Source: CAYFWF01 sp964346815
Lineage (GTDB): Bacteria; Acidobacteriota; Aminicenantia; Aminicenantales; Aminicenantaceae
Assembly: GCA_964346815.1 (NCBI GenBank)
Contig: CAYFWF010000057.1
Coordinates: forward strand, 186,001-250,000
Direction of reading: 5' to 3'
DNA: 64,000 nt
Part shown: piece by piece, positions 5,939-13,927 of the stretch
How the letters are laid out: each line of letters starts with the position of its first letter
Numbering within the stretch: position 1 is the stretch's first letter
Position numbers and translations under genes: made by a program
Notes under the pieces: model-generated
Database searches by the model: none
What the model was told of the DNA's origin: nothing
The model's input: the letters and a program-made list of their open reading frames with translations, nothing else

Positions 5939-6853
5939 ATGCAAGATCAAGATAAATTTGGCCTCACTGATCTTTATATGCTGATGACGGTTTCATTCTG
6001 GGCCATAAACTTCCCCTTTATCAAGATCGCTCTTGATGAGTTCTCGCCATTGGCCTTCAATGGTATCCGCCTACCTTTCGCTTCAGTGGTTTTGATCTGT
6101 TTTCTCCTTCTCAGAAAGCAGGGACTCGGGATTCCGAAAAAAGACATAAAGAAGCTCATTTTTCTGGGCATCACAGGTAACACGATCTATCAAATGTTCT
6201 TTATCCATGGAATTCATCTGACGACTGCCTCGAGCACGGCCATTATCATGGCCATGACACCAGCTTCGGTTGCCTTGTTGAGTTCCTTGCTCAAGCACGA
6301 AAAGCTTCGCTGGATCGCTTGGGTGGGAATTTTCCTTTCTTTTATGGGTTTTTATCTAGTGATTGTCGAAAAGCCGGGGACCTTTTACTTTTCTTGGGAA
6401 AGTCTGAAGGGAGATATGTTGATCTTTTTCGGTAACATAGTATGGGCTGTCTATACGGTTTTTTCCAAGCCTCTTTTGGGACGCATATCCCCCTTAAAAT
6501 TGTCATCGCTCACTCTTGCTCTGGGAGCGCTGTTTTATCTCCCCTTTTGTATCCCGGCTTTCGCCAGGCAGGACTTTGGTCGAGTTCCCTTAAAGGCCTG
6601 GTCCATACTCATTTACTCAGGACTTTTTGCCTTGGCTTTCAGCTATGTCGCCTGGTATGCCTCTGTCAAAAGAATAGGAAACAGCAAAACGGCTATTTAC
6701 GGAAATATAACCCCTATCATGACCGTGGCGTTCGCTTATCTTTTCATCGGCGAAAAAATCAGCCTTTCCCAGGCCATCGGTGCTTTAATTCTTTTGACGG
6801 GAGTCTATCTGACACGCGCAGGGAACCGTTGGTTTCCGTACGGGAGTAAGTAA
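5939..6853 (+). CDS. EamA/DMT-family inner-membrane transporter
   Basis: 304 residues with about ten hydrophobic helices in two EamA repeats (roughly residues 10-140 and 155-290). The repeats show the typical small-residue-rich N-terminal helix (FWAINFPFIKIALDEFSP) and the second-repeat segment SYVAWYASVKRIGNSKTAIYGNITP. The family exports or imports amino acids, nucleobases and other metabolites; the substrate is not predictable. The gene sits inside the queuosine neighbourhood, so transport of a queuosine precursor is conceivable but unsupported. It ends 14 bases from the convergent queE stop. Confidence 0.85.
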   Translation: MQDQDKFGLTDLYMLMTVSFWAINFPFIKIALDEFSPLAFNGIRLPFASVVLICFLLLRKQGLGIPKKDIKKLIFLGITGNTIYQMFFIHGIHLTTASSTAIIMAMTPASVALLSSLLKHEKLRWIAWVGIFLSFMGFYLVIVEKPGTFYFSWESLKGDMLIFFGNIVWAVYTVFSKPLLGRISPLKLSSLTLALGALFYLPFCIPAFARQDFGRVPLKAWSILIYSGLFALAFSYVAWYASVKRIGNSKTAIYGNITPIMTVAFAYLFIGEKISLSQAIGALILLTGVYLTRAGNRWFPYGSK

Positions 6854-6867
6854 AGCTTTCAATCACT

Positions 6868-7497
6868 TCAGCGCCAGCCGAAGATTCTATGGATCTGGAC
6901 CGAAAGTTTTATGTTATTTAAATTTTTTTCGAGGGATTTTTTTAGGAGTTTTTTGGCTTGGTTCAGACTCCATTTCCGGTTGGACTGGGGCTGGAGAAGG
7001 AGAGGGGTTTTTTCCGGGAACTCCAATCTGATTTTTTCCAGCACAGGGAGTTCCAATCCTCTGGTCACAACAATTTTGACTTCCTTCGCTCTTGTCCTGT
7101 ACTCAGGTCGATAGAGATATTTGGGGGGTTTGGGAGATATGGTGTACCAGCTCACTTCCAACGGGCGGTAAATCGTGGCATTCGTTTCCATCTGAATTTT
7201 GAAACCTTCGCATGTAAGGCGTCTGACCAGTTCCTCGACGTTTTGTAGAAGAGGCTCGCCTCCTGTTAGGCACACCCATTTTGTCGGCAGTATACGATGA
7301 ATCTTTCTTACTTCTTCTATGATTCGGGATACGGTCATTCCTTTGCCGGATTCCCACGCATATTTTGTGTCGCAGAAATCACATTTCAGATTACAGCCTG
7401 TCAGCCGGATAAAAAGCGTGGGTTCTCCCTGCCTCAGCCCCTCTCCTTGGATGGAAGGAAAGATTTCAGATATCTTCAGAGTATGTGGCTGAGGCAT
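6868..7497 (-). CDS. queE: QueE, 7-carboxy-7-deazaguanine synthase (radical SAM)
   Basis: 209 residues. GCNLKCDFCDT gives the radical SAM CX3CX2C motif at C35/C39/C42. The N-terminal SEIFPSIQGEG is the QueE-specific substrate loop, and CLTGGEPLL is the SAM-binding GGE motif. The enzyme converts 6-carboxytetrahydropterin to 7-carboxy-7-deazaguanine. Its ATG lies inside the 3' end of queD (32-base overlap), showing tight coupling in the order queC-queD-queE. The C-terminal half is somewhat short but retains LLLQPQSN. Confidence 0.93.
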   Translation of the reverse strand: MPQPHTLKISEIFPSIQGEGLRQGEPTLFIRLTGCNLKCDFCDTKYAWESGKGMTVSRIIEEVRKIHRILPTKWVCLTGGEPLLQNVEELVRRLTCEGFKIQMETNATIYRPLEVSWYTISPKPPKYLYRPEYRTRAKEVKIVVTRGLELPVLEKIRLEFPEKTPLLLQPQSNRKWSLNQAKKLLKKSLEKNLNNIKLSVQIHRIFGWR

Positions 7498-7813
7498 CTT
7501 CGGATTCCCAAACCGTAACGGATTTTATTGGATAACTCTTTTTCAGTTGTTGGAAAAAATGCCGGGACAGGTTTTCGGCTGATGGATTGAACTCGTATAT
7601 ATCGTTCAGGAGGGTGTGGTCGGGCAAGATCTCTGTCAGCCTTTTCTTGATTTCTGAAAAGTCGAAACCGATCCCTGTGTTGTCCAATTCTGTCACTTTT
7701 ATCTGTACCTCTACTTGGAATGTGTGGCCATGAACCTTTTCACACTTGCCTTTGTATTCTTTCAAAAAGTGAGCAGCCTGGAATTTATCCCTGACCCTTA
7801 ATATCCAACTCAT
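7466..7813 (-). CDS. queD: QueD, 6-carboxy-5,6,7,8-tetrahydropterin synthase
   Basis: 115 residues of the 6-pyruvoyltetrahydropterin synthase fold. Zinc ligands H15, H28 and H30 (AAHFL and KVHGH) and the catalytic C24 are present, with the C-terminal TVWESEDASATY holding the pterin-anchoring glutamate. It turns 7,8-dihydroneopterin triphosphate into the QueE substrate. The start overlaps the queC stop by four bases. Confidence 0.93.
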   Translation of the reverse strand: MSWILRVRDKFQAAHFLKEYKGKCEKVHGHTFQVEVQIKVTELDNTGIGFDFSEIKKRLTEILPDHTLLNDIYEFNPSAENLSRHFFQQLKKSYPIKSVTVWESEDASATYSEDI

Positions 7814-8511
7814 AGTCTGCCTTCCTTTTCAAGTCTTGAAATAAGCGGATCCTTTTTCCCGACTTCTTTCCATGCTTTTTGGCGGAGAAGACAGGAAGAA
7901 CACTTCAGACAGGGTGTCTCCGATCCAAGGTAGCAGGAGATTGAAAAGGAATAATCGGCACCCCAAGACAGGCCGGTTTTTATGATCTCGGATTTTTTCA
8001 TATTCAAGAAAGGGGCACGGATACGGATTTTTTTTCCTCCAAATGCCGCAAGAGTTCCCGCATTTACTGCCTTCTCCATAGTTTCTACGAAAGATTTGCT
8101 TGTGTCCGGGTAATTCGGCGAGTCGATCACATTGAATCCACAGACTATCTCCCGGATCCCATTAACCTCTGCCCAAGCGGCAGAGAGAGCAAGAAAAATT
8201 CCGTTTCTAAAGGGAACATAGGTGGAAGGAACCCCTTCCTCGATCTCCTCGAGTTGTCGAAACAAGGGAAGAGGGAGGGAAGAATCGGTGAGGGAAGATC
8301 CTCCGATCTGATCGAGATTGACCTTGAGAATCTTATGGGGGATACCCAGCTCATCTGTGATTTTTTCAGATAGGATGATTTCCAGCTTATGCCTCTGGCC
8401 ATAGTCGAACGATAGAGCAGATACGGATTTTTTCTCTTTAAGCGCCCAGTACAGGGCTGTTGTAGAATCGATGCCGCCTGAGAAGAGGACGAGGCTCTGT
8501 GCCATATCCAT
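7810..8511 (-). CDS. queC: QueC, preQ0 synthase (7-cyano-7-deazaguanine synthase)
   Basis: 233 residues from the ATG at 8511. The open frame continues to a TTG at 8553, but the extra residues have no ribosome site and family members begin just before the PP-loop. SGGIDS at 11-16 is the ATP pyrophosphatase signature. C193, C201, C204 and C207 (CYLGSETPCLKCSSC) form the conserved zinc site. The enzyme makes the nitrile preQ0 from 7-carboxy-7-deazaguanine using ATP and ammonia. It is first in the queC-queD-queE operon. Confidence 0.92.
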   Translation of the reverse strand: MDMAQSLVLFSGGIDSTTALYWALKEKKSVSALSFDYGQRHKLEIILSEKITDELGIPHKILKVNLDQIGGSSLTDSSLPLPLFRQLEEIEEGVPSTYVPFRNGIFLALSAAWAEVNGIREIVCGFNVIDSPNYPDTSKSFVETMEKAVNAGTLAAFGGKKIRIRAPFLNMKKSEIIKTGLSWGADYSFSISCYLGSETPCLKCSSCLLRQKAWKEVGKKDPLISRLEKEGRL

Positions 8512-8739
8512 GGATCCTGTGGTGATGATAAAAGAAGGGGCTTTTTTTTGCAAGGGAGCTTTACTTGGGTTGCTTTTTTTGCCATACTATTTACCCTGAA
8601 TTATTGAATTATTCAAAAAGAGAATTTTCAACAAATTTCATTGCTGAATGCGTTGAAATCAGGGATGTTCGGATCATTTCTGGATTATCCAGGCTAATTC
8701 TTATCAAGCCCATAATTAAACTCAATTATCAGGCGGCGG

Positions 8740-9579
8740 ATGGATAACGAAGAACAGGAACTGAAAAAGAGTGCACGGCCAGAGGATGCTTTTGATTTGC
8801 TCTCTATGGTTGAGAAAGGCGAAGATATAACCGTGCGGGATGACCAGTTTGAATTTTCTGCTTTTCTGGATGCGGTCCGTCTTTTCCGATACAGAAGACA
8901 TCGATTTCGATTGATCGATACAGGCCGGTTCAGCACCTCTGAGCTTGAATGGCTCTCCGAAGGCGGTGCAGATCTCTACACTTCAGATGATACACGATCA
9001 AACGCCCAGGAGTTGGATTTAATCATCGATTCTTCTAAGAGGGGATCTGCTTTGGTCGCCCTTTTTTATGAAGGAGATTTAGGGGCGGAGGAACGGGAGG
9101 AATCCCTCTCATTGAGCGAACTGATGAACTTAGGAAGAAGCGGTCTGTATATTCATGTTTCCAACAAGAAAGCCGAGAAAGATCTCTCGGCCCTTGCCCA
9201 GGTGGCTTATAACTGCAGAAAGGGAGGGAGCTGGCTTGTGTACTATCACCATGGATCCTTGGAAGCACGGATTTTAGATCTAGCTCGAAACGGCGCCTGG
9301 ATTCACATGTCGGATCTTAGCCTTGCCGATACAGAGGCCCAGTCGATCGTCAAAGACCTTATCCAGTCGACCTCTTCCTCAGATGGAAATCTCGTCCTCC
9401 ATTGGGAAAAAGGGATTCCCTATTTTCTTCTGGATGATGTATTGAAGGCAGGCGCTGCTGTGCTTTTCAGATCTTCCCTCTTCGATTTTAAATCTCCTTT
9501 CAGGGTTTTAGAGGAAAAAGCTAGAGGAAGAACAATCGATTATAGAGCCTATTATCTTTATCCGGATGTTTTGCCCTAG
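8740..9579 (+). CDS. Unknown protein with four internal repeats, upstream of the V-ATPase operon
   Basis: 279 residues, no family recognised. No signal peptide or membrane helix; acidic and presumably cytoplasmic. A repeated pattern is visible: LEWLSEGGADLYTSD (69-83), LMNLGRSGLYIHVSN (127-141), ILDLARNGAWIHMSD (178-192) and LLDDVLKAGAAVLFRS (230-245), spaced 51-58 residues. Each is preceded by a hydrophobic strand such as ALVALFYEGDL, SWLVYYHHGSL or NLVLHWEKGIP. This strand-helix-strand periodicity fits an alpha/beta repeat or half-barrel (inference). The gene ends 20 bases before the first V-ATPase gene, same strand, so cotranscription with the ATPase is likely. The ATG at 8740 has only a weak ribosome site. 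Confidence 0.7.
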   Translation: MDNEEQELKKSARPEDAFDLLSMVEKGEDITVRDDQFEFSAFLDAVRLFRYRRHRFRLIDTGRFSTSELEWLSEGGADLYTSDDTRSNAQELDLIIDSSKRGSALVALFYEGDLGAEEREESLSLSELMNLGRSGLYIHVSNKKAEKDLSALAQVAYNCRKGGSWLVYYHHGSLEARILDLARNGAWIHMSDLSLADTEAQSIVKDLIQSTSSSDGNLVLHWEKGIPYFLLDDVLKAGAAVLFRSSLFDFKSPFRVLEEKARGRTIDYRAYYLYPDVLP

Positions 9580-9599
9580 GATAGGGAAGGATTTTCGAT

Positions 9600-9959
9600 A
9601 TGGAAAAGGAAACCCACGATAAAGAAGCCTTTCATGCTATCCAGAGGATCAAGGAGGCCGAAAAAAAGGCAAGGGAAATCATACAGGAGGCTAGGGAGAA
9701 GACGTCTTCGGAAATGGTTAATAAAGCTCATAAGGAAGCGTCGGAGATTAAAGAAAAGTTCATCAAGGAAGCAAGGGAGAGAGCAGAGAAGAGGAAAAAG
9801 GAGCTCATTGAGAAAGCAAGAGAAGAGATGGAAACGATCAGGAAAAAATCCGAAGAAGAAGAATCTTTGCTTCGCGAGAAAGCCAGATCTGTAATGTCTG
9901 AAGCGGTGGAAAAGGCAAGAAAAAAACTGAGAGAGTTCTTGGAAAAGGAGACGCTCTGA
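9600..9959 (+). CDS. V-type ATPase peripheral-stalk subunit (G/H type)
   Basis: 119 residues, almost entirely charged alanine/glutamate/lysine-rich helix without prolines from residue 10 on, as in the archaeal AhaH/NtpF-type stalk subunit that pairs with subunit E in a right-handed coiled coil. No other motif. It begins the ATPase operon, two bases from the subunit I gene. Assignment is by composition, length and position. Confidence 0.8.
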   Translation: MEKETHDKEAFHAIQRIKEAEKKAREIIQEAREKTSSEMVNKAHKEASEIKEKFIKEARERAEKRKKELIEKAREEMETIRKKSEEEESLLREKARSVMSEAVEKARKKLREFLEKETL

Positions 9960-9962
9960 GCC

Positions 9963-11870
9963 ATGGCAATTGCTGAAGTTCAGAAAGTCCGAATCCTTGC
10001 TCATTCAGGACTGAAACACAACGTCCTTTCTTCTCTTCAAGAGGAAGGAATCCTTCAAATAGAAAAAGTCGATTACACAAATCTGGAATTGAACAATCCT
10101 TCAGAAGAAATTTCCCATTTGGACCATCTTCTTCATCGTTTGTCCCATGCTCTGGATTACCTTTCCCGGTGGGAAGAGAAGGGATTCACGAAGAAACTGA
10201 TTACCCAGAAACCCCAGATCTTGAGTCAGGAAAGAGGAGAGGCTTTGAAGTGGGATTATACCAGACTTCTGGAGAAGATAGAAAATCTCGAAAAGACAGA
10301 GAATGATACCCTTTCTCACATAAGGTTTTTAGAAAAAGAGGAAGAATTTTTATCTCCTCTAATGGGCCTGGATTTGCCCGTCAAACTGGTGTCTGCCACC
10401 GAATCGACTGAAGTGATCCTGGGTTCTATGCCCATATCTTCGTACAAAGAGTTATCGTCGAGAAAGGAAGAGGACCTGTGGATTCATGTGTTGTCTCAAG
10501 GAAAGCGCACGGTGCATCTCCTTATGGTCTATCTTAAAGGTGAGAGAGAGCGTTTCGAGCGCCTTTTCAAGGAGCTCAGTTTCTATCCTCTTTTTTTTAC
10601 CGAGCCCATGTTAGAAAGAGCTGATTCACAAGACACTGTCAAAGATCTTGCGGAAAAACTGGGGAAGGAAAAAGCCGTATACAAGGCGAAACTGGAGACT
10701 CTGGAGAAAGAGGGAAAAGATGCGGCCGCTTACAGAGAACCACTGATGCGCATTTACGATGTCCTGTTCAATGAGAGAGGGAAATTTCTCTCCTTGCGTC
10801 ACCTCGGAGAGACAGACCGGGCATTTTTCCTGGAGGGGTGGATAAAAACTCAGGACATCCCCAAACTTGAGGCCAAGCTTCAGCCTCATTCCGAACTCAT
10901 CCAGTGCTACTTCCGGCCTCCTCTGAAAGATGAAGATCCCCCCATCGTACTGGAGAATCCGAGGGTGGGAAAACCTTTTGAGTTGGTAACTAAACTCTAT
11001 GGACTTCCTCAGCGCGGCACCCTGGATCCGACGCTTCCTCTGGCTCCCTTCTTTTTTTTATTCGTCGGTCTGACCGTAAGCGAAGCTGGGTATGGGCTGC
11101 TGGTTGCGCTGTTGAGTTTTTTATATATTCGATTTGCCAAGCCCAAAGGAGGATTGAAACAGTTCTTGACTCTTCTGTCCATTCTGGGTGTGGCTACCGT
11201 TATTCTGGGGACTTTGGTAGGAGGATGGTTTGGATTTCCGGTAAGGCAGCTGATGGTATTGGATCCTCTCGAGGACCCGGTCTCTTTTCTTATTCTGGCT
11301 CTTGGCCTCGGATTCATTCAAGTCTGGTTCGGGACCTTTCTGAACATGATTTCAGCAATCAAGAACAAAAATTATCTCCAGGCCATCTTTGTCCAAGGAG
11401 GATGGCTCGTCCTTCTCCCCTCTTTGGTTATGTATGCATTGATCAAGCATTCCGTTTGGGGCATTCTCACTCTCGTCGGCGCATCTGGCATCGTGTTCTT
11501 CGCTTCCCCGAGCCGGAATCCCTTTGCCCGTTTCTTCGGCGGATTATACAGCTTATATGACATATCCCGATATTTGGCCGACGTGCTGTCCTATTCCCGC
11601 CTCCTGGCGCTGGGATTGGCAACCAGTGTCATCGCTATGGTCGTGAATACGCTTTGCCAGACAGCCCTCGGCATTCCCTGGTTGGGATGGCTCTTTGCGG
11701 CATTGATTTTTGTGGGTGGACATCTGTTTAACCTGGGGATAAGCTTTCTCGGCGGTTTTGTCCATTCTATGCGTCTTCAGTTCGTGGAGTTCTTCAGCAA
11801 GTTTTTCCAATCCGGAGGCAAACCGTTTAAACCTTTTGAATTAGAAAGCAAGTATGTGGAGTTTATATAA
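9963..11870 (+). CDS. V-type ATPase subunit I (membrane stator, a-subunit homologue)
   Basis: 635 residues. Residues 1-355 are a charged cytoplasmic arm with coiled-coil parts. About eight membrane helices follow from residue 360. DVLSYSRLLALGLA at 540-553 holds the invariant arginine (R546) that faces the c-ring and is required for ion translocation. Length is normal for bacterial NtpI-type subunits (about 630-660). It ends five bases before the ribosome site of the K gene. Confidence 0.93.
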   Translation: MAIAEVQKVRILAHSGLKHNVLSSLQEEGILQIEKVDYTNLELNNPSEEISHLDHLLHRLSHALDYLSRWEEKGFTKKLITQKPQILSQERGEALKWDYTRLLEKIENLEKTENDTLSHIRFLEKEEEFLSPLMGLDLPVKLVSATESTEVILGSMPISSYKELSSRKEEDLWIHVLSQGKRTVHLLMVYLKGERERFERLFKELSFYPLFFTEPMLERADSQDTVKDLAEKLGKEKAVYKAKLETLEKEGKDAAAYREPLMRIYDVLFNERGKFLSLRHLGETDRAFFLEGWIKTQDIPKLEAKLQPHSELIQCYFRPPLKDEDPPIVLENPRVGKPFELVTKLYGLPQRGTLDPTLPLAPFFFLFVGLTVSEAGYGLLVALLSFLYIRFAKPKGGLKQFLTLLSILGVATVILGTLVGGWFGFPVRQLMVLDPLEDPVSFLILALGLGFIQVWFGTFLNMISAIKNKNYLQAIFVQGGWLVLLPSLVMYALIKHSVWGILTLVGASGIVFFASPSRNPFARFFGGLYSLYDISRYLADVLSYSRLLALGLATSVIAMVVNTLCQTALGIPWLGWLFAALIFVGGHLFNLGISFLGGFVHSMRLQFVEFFSKFFQSGGKPFKPFELESKYVEFI

Positions 11871-11884
11871 AGGAGGTGGATGAT

Positions 11885-12358
11885 ATGGCTCTTGGTTTAA
11901 CATTGGCAATACTGGGAGGAGCTCTTGCCGTGATACTGGGTGGAATAGGTTCGGCCATCGGGGTGGGGCTGGCGGGTCAAGCGTCGAGTGGCGTGATGAG
12001 CGAGGATCCGGAAAAATTCGGCAGCCTTCTCCTGCTCGTCGCTCTTCCAGGAACACAAGGCATCTACGGATTCTTGAGCTCCTTTTTGGTCATCCTCAAG
12101 TTGGGATTAACCGGAGGAACATTGGCTGCTCCCACGGTTTTTCAAGGATGGCAAATCATGATCGCCTGTTTGCCTGTGGCCTTCACAGGTCTTGTTTCAG
12201 GGATTCACCAGGGTAAAGTGTGCGCGTCTGGCGTGTATATGGTGGCCAAACAACCCAAGGACTTGATGAAGCCTGTGATCATGGCCGCCCTGGTGGAGAC
12301 ATATGCGGTATTAGGGCTGCTCATAACCATACTTCTTCTCAACGGCATATCTTTGTAA
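11885..12358 (+). CDS. V-type ATPase subunit K (rotor ring)
   Basis: 157 residues, four helices, two fused c-type hairpins. The ATG at 11885 follows AAAGGAGGTG at ideal distance; the GTG at 11876 lies within it. The second hairpin keeps the ion-binding glutamate (VETYA, E138) while the first has LPGTQG (54-59). L54, T57, Q58, Q109 and E138 correspond to the five Na+-ligating residues L61, T64, Q65, Q110 and E139 of Enterococcus hirae NtpK. A Na+-coupled ring is therefore predicted. Only one carboxylate per four helices is typical for V-type rings. Confidence 0.93.
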   Translation: MALGLTLAILGGALAVILGGIGSAIGVGLAGQASSGVMSEDPEKFGSLLLLVALPGTQGIYGFLSSFLVILKLGLTGGTLAAPTVFQGWQIMIACLPVAFTGLVSGIHQGKVCASGVYMVAKQPKDLMKPVIMAALVETYAVLGLLITILLLNGISL

Positions 12359-12385
12359 GGAGCGCAAGAAACGAGGGCAAAGATC

Positions 12386-12802
12386 ATGAGCTTAGAAAAA
12401 ATTATCGAGAGAATTCTGGAGGAAGCCCGGATAGAAGCGGATCGTATTATCCAGGAAGGCCGCGACAAGGCTGCCGATATAAGAGAGAAAGCGCGGATGG
12501 AAGGCCGAAAACATGCAGAGGCACTTCTTGATGAGGTCGACCGGCAGGGAAAAATGGAAGCCAGCCGTCTGGTCACACAGGCTCGTCTTGAAAAAAGAAT
12601 CAAAATACTCTCCTGCAAAAAAGAGCTGATCGGCGAGGTGCTGGATAGGGCTTTCCAAAAGGAAAACCTTGCCGATAAGGGAGTTATGCAGAAAATCGTC
12701 ATGAAGGATGGAGAGAAGGAGGTCTCTTTTGATCAAGAAAAATTGAAACAGGAGCTTCGCCCACATCTGGAGAAGGATATAGCAGAGGTGCTAAAATTAT
12801 GA
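12386..12802 (+). CDS. V-type ATPase subunit E (peripheral stalk), short form
   Basis: 138 residues. The N-terminal 70 form a charged helix typical of subunit E (IIERILEEARIEADRIIQEG, RLVTQARLEKRIKILSCKKEL) that pairs with the G/H subunit. The C-terminal globular domain is shorter than usual; family members have about 185-200 residues, and the segment here goes almost directly to DQEKLKQELRPHLEKDIAEVL. There is no sign of a frameshift; the stop overlaps the ATG of subunit C by four bases. Confidence 0.85.
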   Translation: MSLEKIIERILEEARIEADRIIQEGRDKAADIREKARMEGRKHAEALLDEVDRQGKMEASRLVTQARLEKRIKILSCKKELIGEVLDRAFQKENLADKGVMQKIVMKDGEKEVSFDQEKLKQELRPHLEKDIAEVLKL

Positions 12803-13584
12803 AAAAACCTTCCCGTCTCGATTATGCCTATGCGGTGGGCCGTGTGCGTGCGTTGGAGAATAAACTCGTTTCCAAACCCGCTTTTCGAGAAGCGGCAGAG
12901 GAGAAGGATTTGCCCTCCACCCTGAAAGTCATTTTCGATGCCGGGCAATTCTTTGATGAGTCAATCGAGCTTCATGGCTCTGAACAACTGGACGGGTTTT
13001 TGGAGAGGGAAGAGCAGGAGCTGTCCAAGCTGTTATCAGAACTGGTGCTCGAAGAGGACATTTTACAGATCCTGAATGAAGCGGATGACCTCGAGAAGAT
13101 GCTTTTTTTATCCCAGAGGCTGAATTATTCTCTAATAACAGACTATATACGGCACAAGATCGACCTGGGCAATATAAAGATGTTTTGTCGAATCAAATAC
13201 CTCGGTTCTCCTGCGCAAAGGCTCTCCTCTCTCCTGCTGAAGGGAGGGTTTTTGGATCGGGACGTCCTGATCAGGGGGTTCGACCTATCCTTCTCCGAAT
13301 TGGAAGAGAACCTGTATGCCTCGCCTTACCAGCAGGTTTGGGCAAATGCAACAGACGCCCTGGAAGAGAAAGAGACGTTCGTAGATATGGAAAGAGAGTT
13401 CGAAGATTTCCTCATGATCTACCTGAGAAAAGCCAAGCATGTCGTTTTCGGTCCTGAACCCATCTTTGCCTATGCTCTGGGCAAAACCAGAGAGCTGCAG
13501 CTGGTGAGACTTCTGGGCATAGGTAAGATCAACCAGGTTCCCCCTGAGATTCTGAAAGAGAGGATAAGCGAGACATATGTTTGA
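12799..13584 (+). CDS. V-type ATPase subunit C (d-type, central rotor cap), short form
   Basis: 261 residues, alpha-helical throughout. It begins with the family's YAYAVGRVRALENKLV and ends with GPEPIFAYALGKTRELQLVR and ILKERISETYV, the conserved C-terminal part that contacts the rotor. Known NtpC/AtpC proteins have about 330-350 residues, so about one of the three repeat lobes is missing or reduced. The gene overlaps subunits E and F at both ends, so it is intact. Confidence 0.88.
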   Translation: MKKPSRLDYAYAVGRVRALENKLVSKPAFREAAEEKDLPSTLKVIFDAGQFFDESIELHGSEQLDGFLEREEQELSKLLSELVLEEDILQILNEADDLEKMLFLSQRLNYSLITDYIRHKIDLGNIKMFCRIKYLGSPAQRLSSLLLKGGFLDRDVLIRGFDLSFSELEENLYASPYQQVWANATDALEEKETFVDMEREFEDFLMIYLRKAKHVVFGPEPIFAYALGKTRELQLVRLLGIGKINQVPPEILKERISETYV

Positions 13585-13927
13585 GAGGACTGGACAAGTG
13601 GCTGTGATCGGGGATCGGGATTTGGTCTATCCTTTGAAAACCCTGGGCATCAAAATCTATGCTCCTCGAAATTTGGAGGAGGCAAGGAAACTCTTGGAAA
13701 AATTGGAGGAGGAAGATATCGTCCTTTGTTTTTTGCATCAAACCTACTTTGAGCCTTTACAAGAAGAGAGAGAGGCTTTGGGTAAGAAATTCACTCCGGT
13801 GGTGGTGGGATTTTCCGATTACAGAAAAATCACCGATCACCTGGATAAGATGATGAGAGATATGGCTGTGAAAGCCACAGGATCAGCATCGTTGGTAAAG
13901 AGAAGAGGAAACCATGGAACAAGGTAA
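13577..13927 (+). CDS. V-type ATPase subunit F
   Basis: 116 residues. It opens with QVAVIGDRDLVYPLKTLGIK, the Rossmann-like start of subunit F, followed by EDIVLCFLHQTYFEPLQEER. Subunit F sits on the D-axle and regulates ATP hydrolysis. The C-terminus extends 14 bases into the subunit A gene. Slightly longer than the usual 100 residues. Confidence 0.88.
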   Translation: MFERTGQVAVIGDRDLVYPLKTLGIKIYAPRNLEEARKLLEKLEEEDIVLCFLHQTYFEPLQEEREALGKKFTPVVVGFSDYRKITDHLDKMMRDMAVKATGSASLVKRRGNHGTR

